This document shows positions 26,695 to 35,839 of a stretch of DNA of 64,000 nucleotides, piece by piece. A program made the translations under genes and the position numbers. The DNA comes from Pararheinheimera marina (GTDB taxonomy: Bacteria; Pseudomonadota; Gammaproteobacteria; Enterobacterales; Alteromonadaceae). The DNA lies in contig NZ_JBHSGB010000014.1 in NCBI RefSeq assembly GCF_042654345.1, positions 1 through 64,000 of the forward strand. The letters run 5' to 3'. How positions within the stretch are numbered: the stretch's first letter is position 1; each line of letters begins with the position of its first letter. The notes under the pieces are model-generated. The model searched no databases, was not told the origin of the DNA, and saw only the letters and a list, made by a program, of their open reading frames with translations.

Positions 26695-28332
26695 TTACAC
26701 AGCTGCCAAACATTCCACTTCCACTCTGGCCCCTAAAGCAAGACCGCTGGCGGCAAAGGCACTGCGGGTTGGCAACGGCGCTTTAACATACTGCAGATAC
26801 ACTTTATTGGCCGCGCCCCAGTCCTTGATATCCGCCAGCATCAGCGTGCATTTAAACAAGCTGTCGTAGCCAAGCTCATGCTCCTGCAGCACAGCACCAA
26901 TATTCTGCATGGTCTGATGCATCTGACTGTCAATGTCGGTGCCTTTCAGCGTCATGGTGCCGGGTAAATTGCCCAGCTGACCCGACAGATACAACACGCC
27001 ATTGACCGCTTTAGCGCTGCTAAACGGCAGCTTCGGATCGTCGCCGCGGTAGACAAAACGGCCATTTTTCAGTACGTGACTAATTTGCGTGGTACGGTGA
27101 ATATCCTCAGCCGGGTTGGCTGCAAGCACCAGCAGGTTGGCCTTTTTGCCAACCTCAATACTGCCCAGTTGCTGTTCCACACCAATGGCTTTGGCGCCAT
27201 TGAGCGTGGCCGCCTGAATAGCCTGCAGCGGGGTCAGACCGGCCTGCTCCACCAACAGTTGCAATTCCTGATGCACCATGGGGTATGGCAAACCCGTCAT
27301 TTCACTTTGGTAATCGGTTCCGGCCACGATAGGAATGCCTTGCTGATGCGCCAGTTTGGTCAGCAGAATGCCATGCTGATAAATGCGCGGCGCATTGTGA
27401 TTGCGCTGCTGCAATTGATTGAAAATGGTCAGGGTCGCGTCCAGCATGGTGCCTTTGGCTTTCATCTGTTGCAATAAGCCCTGGTAACGCGCCGGGTCGA
27501 AGGACGCCTTTTCAAGCTCAGCACTCACCGGTTTGTCCTGGCGTCGCCATAACTCAAAAGGAGAAATCACTGTGGCGGCTAAATCAGGCGCATGGGAAAT
27601 GACTTCGACACCCGCCTGCACAGCGTCTTCCGGTTTGGCCGGGCCTACATAAGCATGGGCCCAGACTTTAACCCCATGCCGTTTGGCGGCGTCCGCCAGT
27701 TTAGGCATCAGCTCAGGGGGAACTTTGGCGTAAACTTTAATGCCGGTGGCACCTGTACCTAAGGTACGCAGCACCAGTTCATCCATATTGGTCGAGCTGG
27801 TGACCGCCCGCATCCAGTCGGTGTTGCCTGGTTCACGGCCGCGGGCAGACGCGATGGTGCGTGGGTCGGCAAAAAACTCAGGCCCGCCAATAATCACCGA
27901 ATAATAAATATCGGGAGCTTGGATCAGATCAAGCTCCGCCTGACGCTTCAAGCCTGCCAGCACCCGTACATCGCCGCCCATATCGCGCACTGTGGTCACG
28001 CCACCGCGCAGCAATAAGCGCATACGCTGCAGCACCAGCGCTGCATTATCGCCGCCTTCCGGCTCTGTGGCGTTATGCACATGGGCGTCAATCAGTCCAG
28101 GTAGCAAGTACTGGCCGGTTAAATCCACCACTGTGGCGTCTTTCGGCGGCTTACGGCTGTCACTCGGATAAATAGCCACAATTTGGCTGCCATCAATTTC
28201 CAGGGTCTGCGCCGGGATCACTTTCAGCGCTTTTACATCCACCAGATTGGCGTGGGTCAGTAGCAAAGGCTGCGCCGTCACATAAAAAGCTGCTGTCGTG
28301 AAAAGCAGCAGCGCTAATGAGTTTATCTTCAT
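26695..28332 (-). CDS. Exported amidohydrolase fused to a RidA domain
   Basis: The 545-residue protein starts with a signal peptide (about 1-20). An amidohydrolase domain (about 24-430) has the metal-binding DAHVH (H84, H86), GIKVYAKV with the candidate carboxylated lysine, VWAHA, VISHA and VAGTDYQ. A complete RidA domain (about 434-545) is fused behind it and keeps the conserved arginine at R523 in LPTRSAF. Such exported amidohydrolases are imidazolonepropionase/prolidase-like. The fusion suggests that the hydrolysis product is an imine, enamine or lactam cleared by RidA chemistry. AGGTTA precedes the ATG. It is divergent from rimO. The substrate is unknown. Confidence 0.88.
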   Translation of the reverse strand: MKINSLALLLFTTAAFYVTAQPLLLTHANLVDVKALKVIPAQTLEIDGSQIVAIYPSDSRKPPKDATVVDLTGQYLLPGLIDAHVHNATEPEGGDNAALVLQRMRLLLRGGVTTVRDMGGDVRVLAGLKRQAELDLIQAPDIYYSVIIGGPEFFADPRTIASARGREPGNTDWMRAVTSSTNMDELVLRTLGTGATGIKVYAKVPPELMPKLADAAKRHGVKVWAHAYVGPAKPEDAVQAGVEVISHAPDLAATVISPFELWRRQDKPVSAELEKASFDPARYQGLLQQMKAKGTMLDATLTIFNQLQQRNHNAPRIYQHGILLTKLAHQQGIPIVAGTDYQSEMTGLPYPMVHQELQLLVEQAGLTPLQAIQAATLNGAKAIGVEQQLGSIEVGKKANLLVLAANPAEDIHRTTQISHVLKNGRFVYRGDDPKLPFSSAKAVNGVLYLSGQLGNLPGTMTLKGTDIDSQMHQTMQNIGAVLQEHELGYDSLFKCTLMLADIKDWGAANKVYLQYVKAPLPTRSAFAASGLALGARVEVECLAAV

Positions 28333-28555
28333 GATTAACCTGTTGTTATTGTGATTCTGTTGTTTTTATACCCAAGCTGACGCCAATACACCAGCCTAAT
28401 GGCACAGCGGCGGGCCTTTTTGGCGGACCACCCAGCAGATCCTGCTGAAGGTGCGACAGTGCTGCGCATTTTTTGACCAGAAGGCACTGTACCTTTGCTA
28501 TGGTTCAGGTATAATCGCGCGCACTTTTTTCGCCCCCTAACTTTGCAGGACATCC

Positions 28556-29959
28556 ATGACAGTCGAAACCTTTGACCCGAAACAAACCACCACACTGGAG
28601 ACCCCAGTGAAAAGCCTGGCGGAACAAGCAGCAGTGGCCAATGGCACAGGCGCGAAAATCGGGTTTGTCAGTCTGGGTTGTCCAAAGAATCTGGTGGATT
28701 CAGAACGTATTCTGACTCAGTTAAAAACTGAGGGTTACCAGATTGTGCCGACGTACAATGATGCCGAACTGGTGATTGTGAACACCTGCGGCTTTATCGA
28801 CAGTGCTGTGCAGGAATCGCTGGACACCATTGGCGAAGCCCTGGTGGAAAACGGCAAAGTGATAGTGACCGGTTGTTTAGGTGCGCGCGAAGATGAAATT
28901 CGTGAAGTGCACCCCAATGTACTTGGCATCACAGGCCCACATGCCTATGAAAACGTGCTGAAACAAGTGCATGATTTTGTGCCAAAACCTAAGTACGACC
29001 CTTTTATTCAACTGGTGCCGGATCACGGCGTCAAACTGACCCCTAAGCACTACGCTTACCTGAAAATCTCCGAAGGCTGTAACCACCGTTGTACCTTCTG
29101 TATTATTCCGTCCATGCGTGGCGATTTAGTCAGCCGCCCTATCGGTGAAGTGCTGGACGAAGCGGCCCGCCTGCAAAAGGCCGGTGTCAAAGAGCTGCTG
29201 ATCATCTCTCAGGACACCAGCGCTTATGGGGTGGACGTGAAACACCGCACCGGCTTCTGGAATGGCCAGCCAGTCAAAACCTCGATGCAGTCACTCTGTG
29301 AAGCGCTGGCTGATTTGGGCATTTGGGTGCGTTTGCATTATGTCTACCCATACCCGCATGTGGACGATGTGATCCCACTGATGGCGGCCGGTAAACTGTT
29401 GCCTTACCTGGATATCCCGTTCCAGCATGCCAGCCCGCGTATTCTGAAGTTAATGAAACGCCCTGGTCAGTCTGACCGTGTACTGGAGCGCATTAAAAAA
29501 TGGCGTGAGATCTGCCCGGATTTAACCATCCGCTCGACCTTTATTGTTGGCTTCCCGGGTGAAACCGAAGAAGAATTCCAGGAATTGCTGGAATGGCTGG
29601 AAGAAGCGCAGCTTGACCGCGTCGGCTGCTTTAAATACAGCCCGGTTGAAGGCGCCAAAGCCAACGATTTGCCTGATCCGGTACCAGAAGAAGTAAAAGA
29701 AGACCGTTACCACCGCTTTATGCAGACCCAGCAACGCATCAGCGCTGAGCGTTTACAACGTAAAGTCGGCCGCACTATTGCCGTACTGATTGACGAAGTG
29801 GACGAAGAAGGCGCCATTGGCCGCAGCTTCGGTGATGCACCGGAAATTGACGGCGCTGTGTACCTGAATGGCGAAACCCAGTTAAAGCCAGGTGATTTAG
29901 TGCAGGCACTGGTCGAAGAAGCTGACGAATACGATTTATGGGCCAGTCTGGTCAGCTAA
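28556..29959 (+). CDS. rimO: Ribosomal protein S12 methylthiotransferase RimO
   Basis: RimO methylthiolates the conserved aspartate of ribosomal protein S12. The 467-residue protein has the UPF0004 domain (VSLGCPKNLVDSER; cysteines in NTCGFI and VTGCLGA), a radical SAM CxxxCxxC cluster (C175, C179, C182, in GCNHRCTFC) and a C-terminal TRAM domain. It is slightly longer than E. coli RimO because of an N-terminal extension of about 35 residues. AGGA precedes the ATG. A perfect TATAAT lies at 28510-28515, about 40 bp upstream, without a clear -35. Confidence 0.97.
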   Translation: MTVETFDPKQTTTLETPVKSLAEQAAVANGTGAKIGFVSLGCPKNLVDSERILTQLKTEGYQIVPTYNDAELVIVNTCGFIDSAVQESLDTIGEALVENGKVIVTGCLGAREDEIREVHPNVLGITGPHAYENVLKQVHDFVPKPKYDPFIQLVPDHGVKLTPKHYAYLKISEGCNHRCTFCIIPSMRGDLVSRPIGEVLDEAARLQKAGVKELLIISQDTSAYGVDVKHRTGFWNGQPVKTSMQSLCEALADLGIWVRLHYVYPYPHVDDVIPLMAAGKLLPYLDIPFQHASPRILKLMKRPGQSDRVLERIKKWREICPDLTIRSTFIVGFPGETEEEFQELLEWLEEAQLDRVGCFKYSPVEGAKANDLPDPVPEEVKEDRYHRFMQTQQRISAERLQRKVGRTIAVLIDEVDEEGAIGRSFGDAPEIDGAVYLNGETQLKPGDLVQALVEEADEYDLWASLVS

Positions 29960-29981
29960 ACGCAGCCGCCTTTTCAACCTC

Positions 29982-30009
29982 AAAGCCAGAGTTTCACTCT
30001 GGCTTTTTT
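29982..30009 (+). terminator. Terminator of rimO
   Basis: An 11-bp stem (AAAGCCAGAGT and its complement) with a 3-nt loop and a T-run lies 22 bp after the rimO stop. The rest of the gap to the next gene (30010-30231) holds only a small hairpin and A-rich promoter-like DNA. Confidence 0.9.
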
Positions 30010-30231
30010 GTTTAAGCTCAGCTGCACTTTATCCTGAGTTCGCGCCTGTACAACTCAAATCCCTTTGCTGCGCCTTGCAGCAGCTCCTCGGGCTTGTTCT
30101 GATGGGCGTTTTGTCGTATTAAAACTTAACAGCGCAGACAAGTTCGCCTTCTCAGGGCGCCTTGTGTTAAAACCAAGCAATACGCTGAAAACAAATTACA
30201 ACAAACTACAGAAAACGATGGGGTCTTTTTG

Positions 30232-30927
30232 ATGCAACGACGAATTCTCTCCACTCTTTTATTTTGCTCTGCACTGGCAGCGCCCGCCTTCGCCGCCGAT
30301 AACCAGCTGAGCCCGCAGGAGCAGGCGGAAGGCTGGAGCCTGCTGTTTAACGGCAAGGATATGCAGCAATGGCGCAATTTTAAAAGCGACAGCTTAAGCC
30401 CGCTGTGGGTGATTGACCAGGACAGCATCAAGCTGACCGGCAAAGGTGGCGGCGATATTCTGACCAAAAAAACCTACACCGATTACGACCTGATGCTGGA
30501 CTGGAAAATCTCCGAAGTCGGTAACAGCGGCGTGCTGATTATGGCCGATGAAAGCGGTCAGTATATTTATTCGCATGCGCCGGAAATTCAAATCCTCGAT
30601 AACGAGCGTCATCCGGACAACAAACTGGCCACCCATTTATCAGGCTCCCTCTACGACATGGTCGCCTCCCCTGTTGCTTCCCAGAAAAAAGCCGGTGAGT
30701 GGAACACTGCGCGCATCCGGCTGGAAAAATCCCGCCTTCAAGTCTGGCAAAACGGCACCCTGGTGACCGATATTCAAATTGGCAGCGACGACTGGAAAAA
30801 ACTGGTCGCTGCCAGCAAGTTTGCCGACTGGGCAGGTTTTGCCAGCAATAAAAGAGGTCATATTGGTCTGCAGGACCATGGCGACCCGGTTTGGTTTAAA
30901 AACATCAAAATCAAAGAGCTGAACTGA
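30232..30927 (+). CDS. DUF1080 exported 3-keto-glycoside hydrolase-like protein
   Basis: The 231-residue periplasmic protein has a signal peptide (1-21, ending APAFA) and one concanavalin-like DUF1080 domain (PF06439). Family patterns are GWSLLFNGKDMQQW, NSGVLIMAD, APEIQILDN and GEWNTARIRLEKSRLQVWQNG. Members with known function are 3-keto-disaccharide/3-keto-glycoside hydrolases. An in-frame TTG directly precedes the chosen ATG at 30232. Its stop overlaps the ATG of the GMC oxidoreductase by one base. Together with the next two genes it forms a likely glycoside 3-oxidation and cleavage operon. Confidence 0.88.
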   Translation: MQRRILSTLLFCSALAAPAFAADNQLSPQEQAEGWSLLFNGKDMQQWRNFKSDSLSPLWVIDQDSIKLTGKGGGDILTKKTYTDYDLMLDWKISEVGNSGVLIMADESGQYIYSHAPEIQILDNERHPDNKLATHLSGSLYDMVASPVASQKKAGEWNTARIRLEKSRLQVWQNGTLVTDIQIGSDDWKKLVAASKFADWAGFASNKRGHIGLQDHGDPVWFKNIKIKELN

Positions 30928-32615
30928 TGAGCACAGAGCAACAAACTCTCCATGAAATTATTGTGGTCGGTTCTGGCGCTGGCGGCGCCATGGCGGCTTA
31001 TGAACTAACCCGTCAGGGCCGCAAAGTCCTGCTGTTGGAAGCTGGCCGGGATTACGACCCAAAAACTGAAACTCCGATGTTTAAACCCAATCACGCAGCG
31101 CCGCTGATGGGGGCATCCACAGTCGACAAAGACTTTGGTTACTATGATTCCACCATCGACGGCGGTTGGACAGTGCCAAACGAGCCCTATAGCTCGGCCG
31201 AAGGGTCTGACTTTTTATGGTGGCGCGCCCGGATGCTGGGTGGTCGCACCAACCACTGGGGCCGCTATTCGCTGCGTTTCAGTGAGCATGACTTTAAGGG
31301 CAAAAGCCGTGACGGCCTGGGTGCCGACTGGCCCTTTAACTATGAAGATATTGCGCCCTGGTACGACAAAACCGAAGCCTTAGTGGGTGTCTGTGGCACC
31401 AATACAGGGCTGGATGATATGCCGCCTTCACCTGAAGGGGTATTGCAACCGCCGCCAAAACCGCGGGTGCCGGAACTGCTGGTTGCGGCGGCAGCGAAAA
31501 AACTCGGTATTGCGACAGTGCCTATGCACAGGGCGGTGCTGACCAAACCATTGGACAACCGCGCCGCCTGCTTTTATGCCACCCCGTGCGGCCACGGCTG
31601 CTCCATTGGCGCTGCGTTTCAGACCACCACGTCGTTAATTCCTATGGCCAAAGCCACAGGCTTATTGGAAGTACGCACCAATGCCATGGTACGGCGGGTG
31701 GACACCAATGCAGAAGGCCAGGTGACCGGCGTGACCTACGTCGACAAAACCACCGGGGCTGATGTGACCCTCAACGCCAAAGTGGTGATCCTGGCCGCCA
31801 GCGCCTGCGAAACCGCGCGCTTGTTGCTGAATTCCAAGGCAGAAAAGCACCCGAACGGCCTCGCTAACTCCAGCGGCCAGGTGGGTAAGAACCTGATGGA
31901 CTCGACCGGAGCCAATATAGGCGCCATGATCCCTGCCCTGCAAGGACGGCCACGCTACAACGAAGACGGTCATACCGCCAACCACTTATTTATTCCCTGG
32001 TGGGGCCACAAGGCGCATGCAAACAAAGAACTGGATTTCCCGCGCGGTTACCATTTTGAAATTGGCGGACGTTTCTCTGAACCTGGTGCTTATGTCAGCG
32101 GTCAGTTCCAGGGCTATGGCAAAGACTTAAAACAGCAGGTTCGCCAGCAATACGGTGCCTCGGTCGGCTTTGCGCTGCGGGGTGAAATGCTGCCCAATGA
32201 CGACTGTTACATGGATATCGACCCTGAGCTGAAAGACAAATGGGGCATTCCGGTAGCGCGTTTTCATTGGAAATGGTCCGAGCATGAACTGAAACAAGTG
32301 GAGCATGGTTTAAAAACCGCTAAAGCCATTTTCGAAACCATGGGCGCCACTGTAGGTGAATTGCCCAAAGCGGAAGACGCTATTCTCAAAGGCGGTCAGA
32401 TCATTCACGAAGTGGGCACCACCCGAATGGGCGACTCGCCCAAAGACTCAGTCACCAACCAATGGGGCCAAAGCTGGGATTGCCCGAACCTGTTTGTGAT
32501 GGACGCTGGCGTCTTTGCCTCGAACCCACACAAAAATTGCACCCTGACCATTATGACGCTGGCAATGCGTAATTCGTCCTGGCTGGCTGGACAACTTGCC
32601 AAAGGAGCGCTGTAA
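30927..32615 (+). CDS. GMC family FAD oxidoreductase (glucoside 3-dehydrogenase-like)
   Basis: The 562-residue flavoprotein has an N-terminal FAD motif VGSGAGG (GxGxxG at 15-20), the LEAGRDYD segment and GGRTNHWGRY. The C-terminal GMC_oxred_C domain holds the catalytic pair in HEVGTTRMG and NPHKNCTLT. Relatives paired with a gluconate-2-dehydrogenase subunit 3 protein oxidise sugars or glycosides at C3 with electrons passed to cytochromes. It has no signal peptide and may be co-exported with its Tat-signal small subunit. It is translationally coupled to both neighbours. Confidence 0.9.
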   Translation: MSTEQQTLHEIIVVGSGAGGAMAAYELTRQGRKVLLLEAGRDYDPKTETPMFKPNHAAPLMGASTVDKDFGYYDSTIDGGWTVPNEPYSSAEGSDFLWWRARMLGGRTNHWGRYSLRFSEHDFKGKSRDGLGADWPFNYEDIAPWYDKTEALVGVCGTNTGLDDMPPSPEGVLQPPPKPRVPELLVAAAAKKLGIATVPMHRAVLTKPLDNRAACFYATPCGHGCSIGAAFQTTTSLIPMAKATGLLEVRTNAMVRRVDTNAEGQVTGVTYVDKTTGADVTLNAKVVILAASACETARLLLNSKAEKHPNGLANSSGQVGKNLMDSTGANIGAMIPALQGRPRYNEDGHTANHLFIPWWGHKAHANKELDFPRGYHFEIGGRFSEPGAYVSGQFQGYGKDLKQQVRQQYGASVGFALRGEMLPNDDCYMDIDPELKDKWGIPVARFHWKWSEHELKQVEHGLKTAKAIFETMGATVGELPKAEDAILKGGQIIHEVGTTRMGDSPKDSVTNQWGQSWDCPNLFVMDAGVFASNPHKNCTLTIMTLAMRNSSWLAGQLAKGAL

Positions 32616-33380
32616 ATGAGCAACGAAACTGAACAAAGCTACCGCTCCGGCCTGACCCGGCGTGAATCGCTGAAAATCATGCTGGCGCTGGCCACCACGG
32701 CGTTATTGCCAGGCCTGGCCGGTTGTGAAGACCGCAGCAAAACAGCAGCTGCCAGCCCGGCAGTGGCCAAAGCCACAGGCGAGCATTGGCCTGAACTGGA
32801 TCTTGCGCCTGTCACCGCCAAGGGCTATGGCAAAGACCCGAATCTGATTATGCCCCCCGAATCGCCCTGGCCACTGACCATGACCGCCAGTCAATTGACC
32901 TTACTGGCGGTAGTGGCCGATATTCTGGTGCCCCGCGAAGGCTCGGTGCCTTCAGCTTCTGAAGTGCATGTACCAGCCGTGGTGGACGAATGGGTCAGCG
33001 CACCGTACGAGACGCAGCAACAGGACCGCGTCACCATTCTGAGCGCCTTGGCCTGGATAGATGATGAAGCAAGCCAGCGCTATGGCAAAAGCTTCACTGG
33101 CTTAAGCAAAACAGAGCAGCTGAGCATTATGGATGACATCGCCTACGACAATGCACAGACCAAACCGCAGTTTAAACGTATAGCCGGCGCCTTTAACCGC
33201 TTACGTGGTCTGGTGCTGGCCGCGTTCTTCTGCACACCGGAAGGCATGAAAGACATCGGCTATATGGGCAACACGCCTATCGCCGGTGAATACCCGGGCC
33301 CCAGTGCTGAGGCTTACAGCCATCTGAACTCGGTACTGAGCCAGCTTGGCCTGACCGAACACGCCTACCCGGTAAGCTAG
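32616..33380 (+). CDS. Tat-exported gluconate 2-dehydrogenase subunit 3 family protein
   Basis: The 254-residue protein has a Tat motif TRRESLK (RR at 15-16), a hydrophobic segment and a lipobox LAGC with C37. It is thus a predicted Tat-exported lipoprotein. The remainder matches the gluconate 2-dehydrogenase subunit 3 family (LTLLAVVADILVPREGSVPSA), the small subunit that accompanies GMC dehydrogenases. The ATG directly follows the GMC stop. It probably carries the GMC subunit across the membrane by a hitch-hiker mechanism and anchors it. No cytochrome c gene is adjacent. Confidence 0.88.
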   Translation: MSNETEQSYRSGLTRRESLKIMLALATTALLPGLAGCEDRSKTAAASPAVAKATGEHWPELDLAPVTAKGYGKDPNLIMPPESPWPLTMTASQLTLLAVVADILVPREGSVPSASEVHVPAVVDEWVSAPYETQQQDRVTILSALAWIDDEASQRYGKSFTGLSKTEQLSIMDDIAYDNAQTKPQFKRIAGAFNRLRGLVLAAFFCTPEGMKDIGYMGNTPIAGEYPGPSAEAYSHLNSVLSQLGLTEHAYPVS

Positions 33381-33392
33381 CTCCAGCATAAA

Positions 33393-33416
33393 AAAGGCGG
33401 CTTGATAGCCGCCTTT
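33393..33416. terminator. Bidirectional terminator at 33.4 kb
   Basis: A perfect 10-bp stem AAAGGCGGCT/AGCCGCCTTT with a TGAT loop lies between convergent genes, flanked by an A-run on the left. Confidence 0.85.
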
Positions 33417-33437
33417 CTCCTGCCTACTCATATTCTG

Positions 33438-33887
33438 CTACTGACAAGGGTACTGCGACTGCACTTCACAAGCCGCCTGCACTTGCTCTGGTGCTGCTTT
33501 TGCCATACAAAAATCAAGCCTGACTAACTGCTCTGCTGGCTGAGCTGTCTGTCCATCCGCAGCAGTCCAGCGCCAGCTTTTAATCTCTTTCACCGCCGGG
33601 CGAATTTGGTGATTGCCCGGGATGGCGCTCAGTACATTCACATCCCCGGTCTTGCCTTCGGCATCAATACTGACTTTGAATACACCACAACCGACCCAGC
33701 CATTTTTGGCCATCACAACAGGGTATTTAGGTGGACTGGCGTCTGCACGGGTCCAGTATTGACTGACACCTTCTGAGCTCACCGCGCTGTAAACCACAGT
33801 GCCACTGCCGCTGATTGCGGGTTTGGCCGACACAGCCAGACCACTGCACAATACCGGCAGTATCAGCAAGCTGCTGCTTAATTTCAT
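33438..33887 (-). CDS. Exported TonB C-terminal-domain-like protein
   Basis: The 149-residue protein has a signal peptide (about 1-21) and one domain resembling the TonB C-terminal fold. The stretch YWTRADASPPKYPVVMAKNG, followed by GCGVFKVSIDAEGKTGDVNVLSAIPG, mirrors the PxYP...G.V.V.F.I...G.V motif. It lacks a transmembrane anchor and a Pro-rich spacer, so it is not an energy transducer. It has several cysteines (CGV, FCMA, ACE, PCQ) that may form disulfides. The ATG at 33887 has AGGAG 6 bp upstream; an earlier start in the same frame lacks one. Function unknown. Confidence 0.7.
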   Translation of the reverse strand: MKLSSSLLILPVLCSGLAVSAKPAISGSGTVVYSAVSSEGVSQYWTRADASPPKYPVVMAKNGWVGCGVFKVSIDAEGKTGDVNVLSAIPGNHQIRPAVKEIKSWRWTAADGQTAQPAEQLVRLDFCMAKAAPEQVQAACEVQSQYPCQ

Positions 33888-34111
33888 CACATTCTCCTGG
33901 ACGATCACTGATTTATCACTCTGCCTTCTTCACGGGCAGAACCTTTTTTATATCAGCAGATTACATGGGCCAAATTGGCGTCGTCCAGATGGGCGGAACC
34001 AAGCAAGCGGCAGATTCGACAGGAAGCAGCGCCAAGCCGACAGGCGGAGGGGGGTTCGCACTACAGTGCCTTACGCAGCAAGCAAATAAGCGTTTTTCCA
34101 GGCGTAGAGGC

Positions 34112-34966
34112 TCAGGTTTTGCTTCTTAACACCAGGCCAACACCGCCCAATACGGCGCAAGAAGCCAGCGCCAGACGCAGACTAATAGCCTCCTGTAAAA
34201 ACAGCACGGCGGCAAAGGCGGCAATCACAGGCACACTCAACTGCACTGTGGCCGCCGTCGTAGCTTTGAGCGAGGGCAACACCGCATACCAAAGCGCATA
34301 ACCCAGGCCCGAGGTCACAGCTCCCGATACCACCGCATAGACGACACCAACAGCCTCGAACGACTGAGCCTGCCAGTACCACAGGCTCAGCAGCAGACAA
34401 AGCGGTAAAGTGCGGATAAAGTTGCCAGCGGTCTGTAGCAGTGGGTCGCCGGCCCCTTTGCCACGTATCGAATACAAAGCCCAAGCCACACCAGCACCGA
34501 GCATCAGTACCGCCGCCAGCAAAGGCGGCGCTGAAGCCCCTGGCAGCAATAACGCCAGCAAGCCAGCTCCTGCCAGCAACAGGCCGGCCCACTGAGGCAA
34601 ACTAAAACGCTCTCCCCGATAAAAGCCGTAGCCAATCATTGAAATTTGTACCGCACCAAACAGGATCAAAGCGCCAGTCGCGGTGGTCAGCTGCAGATAA
34701 GAAAACGAAAAACCGGCGGCATACACAAACAACGCCAGGGCAGAAAGCCAACTGCCGGACAGTTTTGCCCGAGCCACCAGCGGTGCCAGACCAGCGCGCA
34801 GTGCCACCAACAGGGCCAGTGTAACTGCGCCCGACAACAAACGCAGGCTGGTAAAACTGGCAGGGTCAATAGTGCCGTTCAGCAGGGCTGCGCGGCACAG
34901 CAGGGAATTACCGGCAAACGCCAGTAATGCAAGGCAGGTCAGACTAACAACTTTCCATACAGGCAT
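34112..34966 (-). CDS. EamA/DMT family transporter
   Basis: This 284-residue inner-membrane protein has ten hydrophobic segments arranged as two EamA repeats, typical of drug/metabolite transporters that export amino acids or other metabolites. The first repeat shows GNSLLCRAALLNGTIDPASFTSLRLLSGA. Its start overlaps the stop of the DUF1761 gene (ATGA arrangement), so the two are translationally coupled. Substrate unknown. The 200-bp gap to the TonB-like gene on its other side shows nothing beyond G-rich, unstructured DNA. Confidence 0.88.
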   Translation of the reverse strand: MPVWKVVSLTCLALLAFAGNSLLCRAALLNGTIDPASFTSLRLLSGAVTLALLVALRAGLAPLVARAKLSGSWLSALALFVYAAGFSFSYLQLTTATGALILFGAVQISMIGYGFYRGERFSLPQWAGLLLAGAGLLALLLPGASAPPLLAAVLMLGAGVAWALYSIRGKGAGDPLLQTAGNFIRTLPLCLLLSLWYWQAQSFEAVGVVYAVVSGAVTSGLGYALWYAVLPSLKATTAATVQLSVPVIAAFAAVLFLQEAISLRLALASCAVLGGVGLVLRSKT

Positions 34967-35346
34967 CAGCTACAAAGCCAAAACACCAGACCAAACAGCA
35001 TAAACTGCAGTGTGTGGTAGCCTCCGTCAATCAGCCACAACTTAAAAGAGCGTTGGGCAAACTGATAGTTGATGGCAAAACTGGCGCCGACCAGCCCTAA
35101 CCCGACCAGCAAGCCCATATGCAGTGCATGATGCAGCTCAGGCGCCGGGCCAACCAGATGGGCAAAGCAAGTGGCCGCCAGTAGCGAAAATACCAAACTG
35201 ACGCCAAACACCCTGGCCGGATGGCCGGGGTGCGGCACCCCACCGTTTTCATCATTCCATACCTTGCCAAACAGCAGCGGTGAGTACCACAAGCCACCCA
35301 GTACAAAACTGGACACCGCCGCCAGTACTATGACCCAAATTGCCAT
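34966..35346 (-). CDS. DUF1761 family membrane protein
   Basis: The 126-residue protein has four hydrophobic segments and the family start MAIWVIVLAAVSSFVLGGLWYSPLLFGKVW (given only as family pattern: WYSP and FG-W). DUF1761 members are small membrane proteins with no established role. The reading frame opens six codons earlier, but AAGGAGG lies exactly before the ATG at 35346. It overlaps the EamA gene by one base. Confidence 0.85.
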   Translation of the reverse strand: MAIWVIVLAAVSSFVLGGLWYSPLLFGKVWNDENGGVPHPGHPARVFGVSLVFSLLAATCFAHLVGPAPELHHALHMGLLVGLGLVGASFAINYQFAQRSFKLWLIDGGYHTLQFMLFGLVFWLCS

Positions 35347-35409
35347 CTTGCCTCCTTGTTGCACTCTTGCTGCCGGTCAGGCACTGTGTGATTGACTGCC
35401 TTGATGGAC

Positions 35410-35757
35410 TCAGCCCTCGTGTTTATCCACTTGCAGGCTCAGTTTGCGCCCTTCAATCTCAATGGTCGCAGGCTGGCCATAACGCACAATCAGTACAGGT
35501 TGTACCGTTTCGCCATTTAAGGTCAATGCAGTCACCAGTTTGGCGCTGTCGTTTTGCTCCGAAGTCATGGTCAGCTGGTAACTGAACTTGTCGTCTTCCC
35601 TCACAGTGGCCGTTTTACCGGCCTCAACCACCAGCACAGGTGAGGCAATAAGCTCGCCATTGTCATAAATGGACGTGGATACTTTGTACAGTTCGTCTGC
35701 AGCACAAGATAAAGTCGTTAACAGCGCCGTGCTGATTAACAAAGTGGTCAGTTTCAT
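35410..35757 (-). CDS. Small exported protein of unknown function
   Basis: The 115-residue protein has a signal peptide (about 1-20, ending LSCAA; the cysteine is not in a canonical lipobox). The mature domain is all-beta, with two similar segments: YDNGELIASPVLVVEAGKTATV and LNGETVQPVLIVRYGQPATIEI, each giving a P-V-L-x-V-x-x-G-x-x-A-T pattern. This looks like an internal duplication. AAGGAAA precedes the ATG. I do not recognise a named family. Confidence 0.65.
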   Translation of the reverse strand: MKLTTLLISTALLTTLSCAADELYKVSTSIYDNGELIASPVLVVEAGKTATVREDDKFSYQLTMTSEQNDSAKLVTALTLNGETVQPVLIVRYGQPATIEIEGRKLSLQVDKHEG

Positions 35758-35839
35758 CTTTATTTCCTTATTGAATGTTAACTTAGGTTATTCACTATCC
35801 GATGTACTGAACGCTGGCGCGTTGCTTAGCACCGTCATT

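Noticed and set aside
34646..34660. TTTGTACC match to the RpiR-type element
   Set aside because: It lies inside the EamA coding sequence and lacks the rest of the element.
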